DNA of 26,806 nucleotides from Fragilariopsis cylindrus CCMP1102 (taxonomy: Eukaryota; Bacillariophyta; Bacillariophyceae; Bacillariales; Bacillariaceae), in assembly GCA_900095095.1 (NCBI GenBank), contig FMBT01000382.1:1-26806 (forward strand), read 5' to 3'. A program made the translations under genes and the position numbers. The notes under the pieces are model-generated. The model was not told the origin of the DNA, ran no database searches, and was given only the letters and a program-made list of their open reading frames with translations. Positions 8,198 to 18,100 of this stretch are shown piece by piece; positions within the stretch are counted from its first letter, which is position 1; every line of letters begins with the position of its first letter.

Positions 8198-9553
8198 ATG
8201 AGCAAGTCGCTTCTATCAACAGTTTTGAAGCTGGCTTTTGCCGGCAGTGCCACCGTCATGCAGGTTGCATCGTATACGTTCGATCCAATTAATAATAGCT
8301 GGAAGCCATCGGTTGGTCAGCACAGACGTCATCATCATACATCATCATCGGCATCGTCCTATTCCACTAGTTCGTACGCTCCTACTGCCGAGCCTATCCC
8401 CTCTTCTGTGGGTGTTGAATTCGCATACAACGAAGATGATATTGTTCGTCATCATTACGCCGGTTGGGGTTCAGATCATCAAGTAGAAATAGATACTCTT
8501 GATCCTGCATTTTTGGGAAAAGAATCAGTAGTACAGATTGAATACAATAAAAAGACTGGAGATGTCACACTCCAAGATCAGGATGGTATTGTTACAAAGG
8601 AAGAATATGAACGTTTAATGAAGGAAATCAAGTCTTCTTACAGTGACGAAGGCGGAGCAGTTACTGACGAAGAAGCTGATGGGACTACTCATTTTCTCGA
8701 TACAGAAGAACTCGATCTGACCGATATCATCGATACACAAGTTATCGATACACAAGGGGAAGAACTCGATCTGACCGATACTATCGATACACAAGTTATC
8801 GATACACAAGTTATCGATACGGAAGTGGAAGTACTCCCAATGAAGGAGCTTACCGTTACCGCTACTGCTCCTCAAGAGGAACAGGAGCAACATCATCAGT
8901 ATCAATATCAATACCAGCCTCAGCCTCAGCACCAAGAATATTCGCAGCCTGAGCCTGAGCATCAAGAATATTCGCAGCCTGACCCTCAGTACGCGCAATA
9001 CCATTATTCGGAGTCTGTATCATCAGAAGAATATCCGCAGCCTCAGCCTCAGCCTCAATATGCGCAATACCACCATTCGGAGTCTGTATCGACAGAGTCT
9101 TTCAACACTTTTTCTATCCCTCAACCACCGATCGAAATAAATCATCCCATTCCGCAACACCCGGCATATCCGGTGGCTGAAGAACAAGCATATGCACATC
9201 ATTACCATCAACCACATACACCACAACCGGTGTATGCACAAGCACAGGCCGTAGCGGTGGCGATAGCTGAACCGGTGATGGCATCCGGACAACAATACTA
9301 TCAAACGCAACCTTCGGCACAGGCAGTTATGGAACCGCCTCCTGCGGTACAATACCAACAACATCATCAATATCAAGAACAATCAGTAGCATCTTATTCC
9401 ACTACATCGGTAGCATCATCAGCTACTACCAATGTAGTGGAGCAAGATGCAGAAGAATACGGCATTCCTGAAGGTGGTTATCGATCAAGCCGGGGATTCG
9501 GCTTTGTCCATCGAAGGAACACTTTTGTCTACAACGAAGAGAACAATTTTTAA
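8198..9553 (+). CDS. Putative secreted low-complexity protein with degenerate EF-hand
   Basis: I place the start at the ATG at 8198 (451 aa), not at the upstream ATG at 7994, because the sequence from 8198 gives a good signal peptide: M-S-K-S-L-L, a hydrophobic core to about residue 20, and a likely cleavage near V-A-S (residues 23-25). Residues 41-62 are H/S-rich. Residues 125-136 resemble an EF-hand loop (D-Q-D-G-I-V-T-K-E-E) with L in place of the first Asp, so calcium binding is doubtful. A 54-nt tandem repeat (E-L-D-L-T-D, D-T-Q-V-I) follows. A Q/P/Y/H-rich region with repeats of Y-A-Q-Y-H-x-S-E-S-V-S covers most of the C-terminal half. The last 30 residues (R-S-S-R-G-F-G-F-V-H-R-R) are more complex. 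No family is recognised. A cell-wall, mucilage or extracellular-matrix role is plausible from composition but unproven. Confidence 0.8.
   Translation: MSKSLLSTVLKLAFAGSATVMQVASYTFDPINNSWKPSVGQHRRHHHTSSSASSYSTSSYAPTAEPIPSSVGVEFAYNEDDIVRHHYAGWGSDHQVEIDTLDPAFLGKESVVQIEYNKKTGDVTLQDQDGIVTKEEYERLMKEIKSSYSDEGGAVTDEEADGTTHFLDTEELDLTDIIDTQVIDTQGEELDLTDTIDTQVIDTQVIDTEVEVLPMKELTVTATAPQEEQEQHHQYQYQYQPQPQHQEYSQPEPEHQEYSQPDPQYAQYHYSESVSSEEYPQPQPQPQYAQYHHSESVSTESFNTFSIPQPPIEINHPIPQHPAYPVAEEQAYAHHYHQPHTPQPVYAQAQAVAVAIAEPVMASGQQYYQTQPSAQAVMEPPPAVQYQQHHQYQEQSVASYSTTSVASSATTNVVEQDAEEYGIPEGGYRSSRGFGFVHRRNTFVYNEENNF
8708..8820 (+). repeat. 54-bp tandem repeat (two copies plus partial)
   Basis: Copies begin at 8708 and 8762 and encode E-L-D-L-T-D-x-I-D-T-Q-V-I-D-T-Q. 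The second copy has an extra V-I-D-T unit. The period is a multiple of three, so the frame is kept. Confidence 0.85.
8938..9099 (+). repeat. Q/P/Y-rich coding repeats
   Basis: Short imperfect repeats encode E-Y-S-Q-P-E/D-P and two copies of Q-Y-A-Q-Y-H-Y/H-S-E-S-V-S, near 8990-9026 and 9056-9093. They are typical of fast-evolving extracellular or structural proteins. Confidence 0.75.
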
Positions 9554-10009
9554 AGTTTTTCATTCATTCAATGATTCATTCGTTTCCTTTTGTAACAGTT
9601 ATTAGTAACTATCTATACTGTATTTATTTCTCTGTCTCTCTTTCTACTAGTAGTGATAATACACCAGGGGTGGTGTAAACACAAGATAAAATAAAATTAG
9701 TATGTCCTTAAATTATTTATTAAACCAAATAATAACTAGATACAGCTGATGTGTTAAATTGTTTCATTTTCCATTTAAAAGGTAGACTTATTATTTCGTT
9801 TTCTTCATGCTCGTGTATGAAGTGGCGGACAAAGCAAGTTCGTGGATGAGTATTCTACCTAAACGCTCAAAAGCATCAAAAACTCTGGTGGACATAGTAC
9901 AAATTTGAATTAATTAGTAGTGATGATTACTTTTCCTACTGCTGTACTATTTACGGTTTTTAGCAAAATAAAATATCTATTATTTATTATGGACAGCATA
10001 CCAGCAGTA
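9554..10009. other. Intergenic region between convergent genes
   Basis: These 456 bp lie between the stop of the plus-strand secreted-protein gene and the minus-strand transporter tail. They are AT-rich and presumably hold both 3' UTRs. No gene or clear structure was seen. Confidence 0.5.
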
Positions 10010-10288
10010 TTATACAACATGATACCGTGATCGTTGCGCAGGACTACGACTACTAGTACTACTATTACTACTACTAATCCTTCTATGAGCGCTCGGCTGT
10101 TTATTTGGTCCACCGTTGCGAGTACTGGTACCTATTGTTGACGTAGTGCTTGTATTATCGGAACTTTCATACGATCCAAAAGATGATTCTCGTGAAATGC
10201 TTGTACTTTTCCCCCCAAGTTCCAAATCCATACTCATGCTTTTCTGCATAGGAAATTGATGACGGTCCTTAACACTCCCTTTGCTACG
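10010..10288 (-). other. Possible Ser-rich C-terminal tail of the transporter, out of frame
   Basis: Downstream of the transporter stop, another minus-strand frame continues without a stop to a TAA at 10010-10012. It encodes K-K-R-S-K-G-S-V-K-D-R-H followed by a Ser/Thr-rich stretch. It joins the transporter frame exactly at an A8 run (T8 at 10289-10296 on the plus strand): one A fewer would give a basic, then Ser-rich cytosolic tail of about 95 residues. It could be a one-base error, a real truncation, or simple 3' UTR. Confidence 0.45.
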
Positions 10289-11652
10289 TTTTTTTTATTT
10301 CTTCGGATTGATTTCGTAGTAAGTGCAAAATAAAAATTATTATACCAATAATATGTTGCATGGTACATTCATTGTCAAAAAGTAAGAAGGAGAGGAATAG
10401 TGTTGTGGCTTTTCGAGCAGTCGATGTAATGGACATAGACAAGGCACCAAATTGTTTAGTAATCGCGGCCGCACAGGAACTTCCAAAGAATCCCATACTG
10501 GAAAACAAAATCACTACACAAATTTTCCCCGTCGAACTCCACACTCGTTCTTCCAATGGAACATTATTCTGTTGTTCTTCGTATGTTCCAGGTTGCATAA
10601 TCCACACCATGCCATCTGCCAAATCCCCCTTGGCCCATGCAGCTGCGCTAATTGCAACCAAGGCAATACTGTACATACGAAAGATAAATTCATCTTGTCC
10701 TACTTTGTATTGATTCATTATCTTTTCAGACATGTTTGTAATTGCACCGTCACACATCAACGATATAGTCTACATAATTTGAAGTTGATTTGATAGAAAG
10801 GCGAAACCAGAATAGAATGTTAGATATGAACCATCCAGCCGATGTATGGGAAAAGATAGATAATACAATGAAGTAGTACAAAGTAGTACATACCAACATG
10901 ACGACACCCGAAGAGTGAAAAACAGCAGACGACGTTGCATCTGCGTGCAAAAAAATTGCCAATCCGCATACCATGCACATAACAATTGCATAATCCGTCA
11001 AATTGTACTTTTTCCCTGAGATTAAGGCACCAAATATCATTGTGAACACTATACGAGATGACTTTATCAAAGTTTTTGCGGGATAATTGATATATTGCAT
11101 AGCTAAATTAGTCATTGCCAATTCAAAAGCACGAAGCAAGGATAGTCCAAGGTAAAGTTTGAAAGGTACGATCAATGTAGCAACCCCACATGATCCTGAG
11201 CTGATAATCTTTGGTGTTTTTCTACCGGGATTTTGTTTTTGGTATACATAAGTTCTTAATATGTAGGCAAGGAACGTATATCCAACGAATTGTACAGTAG
11301 CAAGGTAAAGACCGAGCTGTCGGCTGCAAAGCCGAACCGATAAAAGCTCCTGGAGGAAGCCATAAAGTAAACTGAAAAAAAATACTCCCGAGGCACAGAT
11401 AAGGAATTGACCATTGCGTGATACGTGACTTATGTCCATACCTAAAACTAGGACAGGGTCAGAGATTAGATCTTCGTAAAATTCAATATCTGACGTCATT
11501 GATATTACTGATCCTCTCGAATCTGGAGGTTTAGGTAGGAAAGGATCGGATATACCACCGCCCGCAGCGAAGTCGGCATCGTCTGATGAATGGACTGATC
11601 CCGTTGTTACTCTTTCTTTCCGTCTCATTATATCGTTTGATTTTTCTGGCAT
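10284..11652 (-). CDS. SLC35B/UAA-family transporter, probably PAPS transporter (two exons)
   Basis: Exon 1 is 11652-10894 and exon 2 is 10769-10284. They are joined by a 124-nt phase-0 intron (GTATGT...TGTAG), giving 414 aa. A polar N-terminal tail of about 75 residues precedes about ten hydrophobic segments. Family-like signatures include F-L-I-C-A-S-G-V-F with Y-G-F-L-Q-E-L, then Y-P-A-K-T-L-I-K-S-S-R, G-K-K-Y-N-L-T-D-Y, D-G-A-I-T-N-M-S-E-K and, near the end, T-A-R-K-A-T-T-L-F-L-S-F. These positions match the adenosine 3'-phospho 5'-phosphosulfate transporters of the Golgi/ER (SLC35B2/B3 type). Such a carrier brings PAPS into the Golgi for sulfation of polysaccharides and proteins. The splice is supported because both sides are needed to complete the G-V-V-M-L / D-G-A-I-T-N region. 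The C-terminus may be cut short by an A8 frameshift. The family call is firm; substrate specificity is moderate. Confidence 0.86.
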
Positions 11653-12080
11653 GGAAATAATTTGAATTTATGTGTCCTTATTTTATGAACGAGGGCCTGA
11701 TCTCTATCTACTGATCATCGATCTCGATCTCGACCTCGACCTTGGCTTTGTGATGCTCTCAAGCGTCACTGGCTCTAAATATTACTTCAAAGTGCAAAGT
11801 AGGTTGGTGGGCTGCGTTTGTTTGATTGTTTGATTGTTAGTTTCCGAGAGAAGAAATAAGTGAAGTAGAAAAACTTCGGTATGAAAATATCGTGTATCGT
11901 GGTTTGTTCATCAATAATTATTTCGAGCATGTCAAAATTCACGTTACTGTATTTAAAAAATGTCGTAACTCAACGTTAGTAATCATCGTGGTCACGAGAC
12001 ATTTTTTCAAAAAATTGAAGAAATATAATAGATTATTCAGATTCCCACACCAACTTGATGCACGCACACACACATTTTGT

Positions 12081-12104
12081 TTGTTGTTGTTGTTGTTGTT
12101 GTTG
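12081..12104 (+). repeat. (TTG)8 microsatellite
   Basis: There are eight perfect TTG units, preceded by a CA-rich stretch. It is a simple repeat and likely polymorphic. Confidence 0.9.
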
Positions 12105-12110
12105 CCTAGT

Positions 12111-12272
12111 ATGTGTAGCCAAAAGAAGATTAAGAAATTATCAGAAAGGATGGCAGAAATTATGGTGGTATTGCTGTATGCAGTAGTCGGCTTTATAGTC
12201 TGCTATTGTTCTAGAGGACCACATAGAGTCCATCCAAATCAAAGAAAAGTTATGATGAAGTGCTTGTTGTAG
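12111..12272 (+). CDS. Small ORF with one predicted membrane segment (doubtful)
   Basis: This 53-codon ORF begins at an ATG directly after the (TTG)8 repeat. It encodes a basic N-terminus (S-Q-K-K-I-K-K-L), one hydrophobic stretch (I-M-V-V-L-L-Y-A-V-V-G-F-I-V) and a polar, basic C-terminus. The frame stays open upstream only through simple repeats. It could be a tiny membrane protein but may be chance; no family is recognised. Confidence 0.2.
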   Translation: MCSQKKIKKLSERMAEIMVVLLYAVVGFIVCYCSRGPHRVHPNQRKVMMKCLL

Positions 12273-12644
12273 CTAGCCTACATTATGTAGAACAAGCATT
12301 CAAACAATGGGTTGTTTTCTAGGATAAAAGTCTACAAAGAACATATCATGTCATACCTGCGCACAGACAAACATAAGAAATATCTGAAGAGATTGTGTCC
12401 AGACACTTAGTTTGTAATTTGATGCTGAAATAGTCAAACATGGATTTTTTCTACAATTGTACTCTCTTTGCTTTGGAATCCTCGTTGCTAGGAGACAAGC
12501 AGTTGCATAGAAATGTGATAGGCACTAATCCCTAAGGTAACTCAAATGCAACGGCGACATACACCATTTTTTCTGTGCTTCTGCTTGGGATGAAAATGAT
12601 CATAATGCTTAATTATTTTTTGAGTTTACATGTACTAGAAATAG

Positions 12645-14332
12645 CTAAGAAGTCAATATTTGAATCCAGTCATCTGTTTCCTCCTTGGTCGGTGTCTGTA
12701 TTTGTATTCTTCTCCTTGTTGTCTTACCAATAGCGAATTTCGACGTGAGAGAAAGAGATTCTACCATTTCAAAACAATTATCATCCAACCGCCTTACCCT
12801 ACACTTTCCTAGAATCATAGATTCTGTGGGTGTCAAAGGTTCACTCCAGTCTCTACCAAAATTCGATTTTCCTAGCATCTGATTGTCAACATTGGGTATA
12901 ACGAGTGTAGGAGCAAGTAACGTAAAGGCAACTTCTGCTTTCGTTCTTAGATTTACGCTGGGAGACTCGATATCGAACATATGAAGGAATGAATCAGCAC
13001 TCATAACAGCAAGGCTTAATGTCCAATCTCCACCTTCCGCTTTGCGCAAAACAACTTTAGCCTTGCTTAGCAAATCGCTAGTTAAAGGTGACTCAAGATT
13101 AAAATCAGCAAAGTCATCTTCGCAGGCTGTCACTTGATCCGCACCAACTGTTGTTCGTTTGTACCTTGACGCATGCTCTTCGATTATAGTGTGAACAGCC
13201 TTTTCCATTTCATCGCGAGACAAATCCTTTCCAGCCAGCTCCTCTAGAACTTTGGTTTGAATACCAGGCAGACTAAGAAAGAGCCTCTGTTGACGCTGCG
13301 CGAAAGCGACAAGGAATTCTCTTAGATTCATACGTCTTGTGATTTCTTCCTGTTTGACTTTGATGAACAGATTTGATAATTCCCCATTTCCCTTGTCCCA
13401 TGCTACATTTTGGTATGTAACGGCAACGCGGTACTGCATTTCTACAACCTTCGTAAATTAGGATCGTAACGGAGGAAAGAAAGAAGCAGACACATTAGGT
13501 TAGCCCCCTTGCATATCGACATCTATATCTACATACATACATACATACATAAATTTCATTTCTATGTAGATTCATTCGGAAAATTGACTTTTATTTCCTC
13601 ACTTACCCATGGATCTATAACTACTTTGGGAACAGATTCTTCGTTGGTACTCCCTTCCACTACTCCAGATCTGGAATTTAAGTAGGCATTCCAGACTTGT
13701 GTTACCTCGTTCTCTGTCTTTTCCAACTCATTTAGAATAGAGCTACCCAAGCGTTCAATCGTATCAAAAGATTCCTTAGTCGTATCTAGCAATGATCCAA
13801 TCAGATCTGCAATTTCTTCATCAGAGGAATGTTCCTCGAATCGTACCGCCAAGTCGTTTTGAGCTTCCCGTATTTCCTTTAAGACCGACACAGCACCCTT
13901 CGCATCTGTCGTCTTCGACTGAGTATTCTTATTACTTCCATCCAAAATTTCTTCTGGTAACTTATTACGCACGGAGGCTTTCTTCTTTTTTTGTTTGTCT
14001 TTGGCGATATTTCCCTTTTCATCCAAAAATGTATCCTCGTAAATCCCACGCATATTTTCGGCATACATCGAATATGCGTGGGTGGTTCCAAGAACAATCC
14101 GTTGAGCTCGACTAGTTTCCTTGAGCGATGCTGATAATAAATCACAATAGGATTTCCAATACAGCGAAATTGAATCAAACTTGGAGGCATATGCAAGTCT
14201 TCGACGGGTCTCATATGCTCTTAATTTATTGTAGAGTTCTTGTTGGCTGGTTTTGGTAGCGCTATTGCTGCTGCTGCTGCTCCCTCTTCGTTCCCCCCGT
14301 TGATTCGACCAGGCTTGGTTAGAAGCGTCCAT
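12645..14332 (-). CDS. BAR-PH-like membrane-associated protein (two exons)
   Basis: Exon 1 is 14332-13607 and exon 2 is 13448-12645, joined by a 158-nt phase-0 intron (GTAAGT...GAAG), giving 509 aa. The ATG at 14332 is the first true ATG; the open frame upstream starts only with TTG. Residues about 35-330 are helical and charged, with a pattern like a BAR/F-BAR dimer (Y-E-T-R-R-R-L-A-Y at the first helix, then long heptad-like stretches). The splice restores W-V-V-E-M-Q-Y-R-V-A-V. Residues about 365-508 look like a PH domain: alternating strands, then a closing helix T-K-E-E-T-D-D-W-I-Q-I-L with the conserved Trp. Such proteins bind and curve phosphoinositide membranes in endocytosis or trafficking. 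No ArfGAP, RhoGAP or SH3 domain is present. The coding call is strong; the domain calls are moderate, from pattern only. Confidence 0.82.
13531..13550 (+). repeat. (ACAT)5 microsatellite inside the BAR-PH intron
   Basis: Five ACAT units lie within the 158-nt intron (13449-13606). Confidence 0.85.
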
Positions 14333-14609
14333 GGTGATGACCAAGGGTTGTATGTTTATAAGTGGTATTGAGTTCTGTCAAGATTAATTGCAACATACCA
14401 TCGACCATCGTTATGTTGTCGTCAATCGTCAATCTTTGTTCGAATTTTCAAATTTCACAAGCACTAACTTAGCACAAAAAGGGGACGGCACGCCGATTAG
14501 ACGATACCCCCTTTCTGTTTGCTCCCTTTTTTGTTATTACATAAAACATACATCGTACTTATAACCTACAATTTAGAATTGTAGTCATACCTTGTAAAAG
14601 TACTTAGCA

Positions 14610-14673
14610 GTATGGAGCCTGCATGGATGGTTGGGTTAGGATTGTATTTGCATCCTAACTGCCTCTACCATAC
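14610..14673. other. Nested inverted repeat / potential hairpin
   Basis: An inner 8-bp stem, GTTAGGAT (14635-14642) with ATCCTAAC (14652-14659), has a 9-nt loop. An outer pair, GTATGG (14610-14615) with CCATAC (14668-14673), encloses it. It could fold as a hairpin in RNA or DNA. It lies about 510 bp downstream of the modular gene's stop and about 280 bp upstream of the BAR-PH ATG. Confidence 0.4.
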
Positions 14674-14828
14674 CAAATAATAAAGCTCTAAACAAAGTAT
14701 CGTAGATGAAATTCCTTTCTTATAAATATTTCCATTAATGATTGAATGACATGAGATCTGAAATAGGATTATGTTTAAAAGTTTCAATTCAGTCGAAAAA
14801 GGTTAAGCTTGGTCTTGACAGATTACTT

Positions 14829-15038
14829 CTATTTAGCAACATGATTGATGACACACTCATTAAGTCTTTCACTTTTCAATTTGTCTTCAGCTTCCAACTT
14901 GAGAGCCTCTTCGGGTTTTTGAGAAGACGTTAAAAGGTAAAACACGCTGGACATTTCACCAGAAGAAACCTTTCGTTCAAGATGAAGTTGGTTCAAATTT
15001 CTTATTATTGGATGATACAGTTCTACAAGACAATTCAA
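14829..15038 (-). CDS. Unassigned short ORF, possibly an exon or remnant
   Basis: This minus-strand ORF of 69 codons starts with TTG, not ATG. Its sequence is more complex than chance would suggest, with a charged helix-like part (P-E-E-A-L-K-L-E-A-E-D-K-L-K) and a mixed hydrophobic N-terminus. It lies just downstream of the modular gene's stop, so it is not part of that frame. No family is recognised; it may be an exon of an unseen gene, a remnant, or chance. Confidence 0.2.
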   Translation of the reverse strand: MNCLVELYHPIIRNLNQLHLERKVSSGEMSSVFYLLTSSQKPEEALKLEAEDKLKSERLNECVINHVAK

Positions 15039-15182
15039 GTAATATTGAAATCAATGTATCCTGTGTTTTTCATCAACCATAACTTTGTCCATACCAAAAT
15101 TTCAAAAGGGAGTTTTAACTATAATTATATAGCAATTTGCCGTCGAAGCAAATATTGATGGTCATATCCATTTAGTATTACT

Positions 15183-18100
15183 TTAGTCCCCGCCACCGCC
15201 GTTGCGAGCCTGAATTGCTGCCATAAGCCCACCTCGCCCTCCGCCACCGCCTTTATCGCCACCGCCACGACCACGACCTTCTATTGCACCCAATAATCCT
15301 CCTCTTCCTCCACCTCTTCCTCTCCCCCCTAAATAGAAAAATAAAATTGTTAGATTAAGTAATGATAAACGAGATTTATTATTATTATCACGCATTGACG
15401 TACCTTGAATTGCATCTAACAATCCTCCTCGACCACCGCCGCCACCGCCGCCTTTACCGCGACCTTGAATTGCACCCAATAATCCGCCTCTTCCTCCACC
15501 TCCGCCTCTTCCCCCTAAGATAAAAAGAAAAATGTTAGATAATAAGTGATGATAAACGAGATTTGCTATCACGCATTGAATTGACGTACCTTGAATTGCA
15601 TCCATAAGCCCTCCTCGACCACCGCCGCGACCACGTCCTCCTTGGATTGCATCCATAAGCCCTCCTCGACCACACCGCCACGACCACGTCCTCCTTGGAT
15701 TGCACCCAATAATCCTCCTCGGCCACCGCCGCCACGACCACGTCCTCCTTGGATTGCACCCAGTAATCCTCCTCTTCCTCCACCTTCACCTCTTCCCCCT
15801 TGAATTGCTGCCATAAGCCCTCCTCTTGGTGGACCTGGTAGGGGAGGTCCTGTAGCTTCCTCGTCAGCAGCAGCAGGTGATTCTGCAGACTTCATCTGCT
15901 CTTTGATTTCATCTTCTATGTCTTCCCGAGTCTTTAGCTTGCGTGAACGCTCAAGTCTTTCTCCACCCAAATCCTTTATTGTCTTGACATTTCGTTCGTG
16001 AAGTTCCATTAGTATTTTTTTAAGCATATCGATTGTAGATTTTATGCGAGTATCGGCCATATCAATCTCCTTCAAACGATCAGTCACATATTTCGCAAAT
16101 ACAGCAAAGCTTTCTAAGACCTCCTCTGCAAGAGAGCATTCTATTATTGATCGCGGATCTGGTTTCTCATCGTCTGTCTTCTTCCCAGAAAGTTGCATCC
16201 CAGATCTACCGCATATATCAAGGGTTGATAGTTTACAGTCATTCAAAACATCCGAGATATTTCCCACTTGCTTCTTTTTGACATCATCTGTCAATTTTGA
16301 TTTGTCATCACCCATGTTGATACTAGATTCTAGCCATTTTGTCATTCCGTAACCCAGCTTCTCTACCATATCATCCATACTCTCGCAGCTTCCATTCGCC
16401 TTCGCAACTTGCAGTAATTTCCCCTTGTAATGTTTCTTGAGTGCATCACTACGTTCGTTTGCCTTTTTCTCTTTCATGAGTTCCAGAGCCTCTGCCATAG
16501 CCTTAGCGCCAGGATCGTCGGTATCTGCTTTTCGCACTTCTGAAACTTCGTATATAGCTCCATCTGGGTACCCGTAGTCTTCAAAATCATAGTCGACTAG
16601 TTTATCTGCTTTCAATGGACATTGTTTTCCAATCATAGGACAGCCTTCGTTTGGATTTGCTCTGGTAGCGTAAGGATGGGCTCCAGGAGGACCATATTGA
16701 GCAACATGACGTTGATAAGATGCTAGGTTCTCTTTGAAGTTGTCTTTCATCATCTTAAACCAAACCCATTTGCGTTCCGTCATTTTTTCGGCCTTCTGCG
16801 CATACCATTTTGGACCACACTCTCTGAGATGTTCATATACGGCTCGACGTTCAGTGAGAGTCAAACCCGTGACACGCATATTCTCAAGGGTGGACGGGTG
16901 CATTGGGACGATATCACCCGGATGACGTCTGATGATCTGAAGAACGTTCGTTCGCTTGAATTTCATTGCTGTTGCTTTAGGAAGATACTTGCCATTAGGA
17001 GATGGATCATTTGAAAGCTGGGCTTCGCTCATATTTCGAACTTCTATAGGCATGTGCCGTCTCAATTTCTTTAATGCTTCCAAATTATGAGGAGCATTAT
17101 CGTCCTCCCATTTTTTCTCGATTCTATTCTGTTCAGCTACGTATTCATCTGTGATACATAGAGCTGAATTGTACTTCTCCATGTCTTGTTCAAGCTTGAA
17201 ATACTCTTCGCGGAGTCGGTTTTGTTCCTCTTTGTCTGGATGGGTAACATCACTGCCGCCGATTTCACCCATTCGTTTTCCAATTTGTTCAACTTTTTTG
17301 ACACAAATATCATAGTCGATATCTTCTGCGATGGCTACACCAGCTGCTGCAAGTTGCTTTTCAAGTTTCAATTGTCGCTTCTCCGCATTTTCTAGTTTTT
17401 CCAACAATTCCTGCATTTTCTCAGCATCGAAGTCACCTCCCATGGAAGACATCTGTGAGAGTACTTCAGCAACACTTGAAGAGGCGGCTGCTTTCTGTTT
17501 GGATTCGGGTTCTCGTGGAGATGACGCAACAGATGCTGTTGTTTCTTCATTCGGAAGCAGATTCTTGCGGATAAAATCATCTTCCATCTCTTTGTCTTCG
17601 GGTAGTGCTTGAAGAAGAAATCGAGGTCGTCCTCCTTTAGCTTCGATTTTCTTCATTTTTTCGACTTCATCTGGTAGATCATTCATTGACACAATTTTGG
17701 CACCAGATATATCAACATTTTCAAATCCCTCCTGACTATCATTACCTCGAAATGAGTCGTCGGGCCCCATCATAACGATGTATGATGACATGTCGTCTTT
17801 GATCTGGTCTTTCCTTACAAGGATTAAATCGTCTCCGGGATCCCCCTAACTTGATCTCTTGGCACAAGCACATATCCTTCGGGAACGCCCTCACCGGCTT
17901 TTTCTTTAGAAACTGCGACCATACCTTCTGGGATGGTCTTTTGAGCTTGTTCTTTTGGAACAAGTACCATTCTATCGTTTATTATTGCAGCATCTTTCTG
18001 AACAAGAGCCATCCCTTTCGGAACGGGTGCCGAAGCAGCCACGGCTTCAACAGTCGATTTTATTTGTACAATTGATGCATTAGTATCTGCACCTGCAATG

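Larger units (their letters stand above)
11653..12644. other. Promoter of the transporter gene and 3' side of the BAR-PH gene
   Basis: This is about 1 kb without a secure gene. It contains a GATCTCGATCTCGACCTCGAC low-complexity tract (11715-11740), a short CA run (12063-12073) and a (TTG)8 microsatellite (12081-12104). One small plus-strand ORF is listed separately. Confidence 0.5.
14333..15182. other. Intergenic: BAR-PH promoter and 3' flank of the modular gene
   Basis: These 850 bp are AT-rich. They hold a nested inverted repeat at 14610-14673 and a minus-strand ORF at 14829-15038, both listed separately. No other gene was seen. Confidence 0.5.
15183..15840 (-). repeat. Gly/Arg array with WH2-like helices, spread over three exons
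   Basis: About nine units encode G-G-R-G-R-G-G-G-R-G-G-L-(L/M)-x-A-I-Q. The part R-G-G-L-L-x-A-I-Q resembles the N-terminal helix of actin-binding WH2 motifs (R-x-x-L-L-x-x-I), but the L-K-K-V/T part that normally follows is missing and Gly/Arg takes its place. The array starts after P-P-L-P-G-P-P, a profilin-type polyproline stretch. Exons are 18918-15590, 15514-15404 (111 nt) and 15328-15183. Actin binding is possible but not shown. Confidence 0.78.

Noticed and set aside
8615..9382. Two minus-strand ORFs of about 120-130 codons rich in L and R
   Set aside because: They are antisense to the Q/P/H-rich repeats, and their composition follows from the complement.
15591..15803. Plus-strand Pro-rich ORF (P-P-R-P-P-W-I-A-P)
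   Set aside because: It is antisense to the Gly/Arg array. The polyproline look comes from GGN/CGN codons read backwards.
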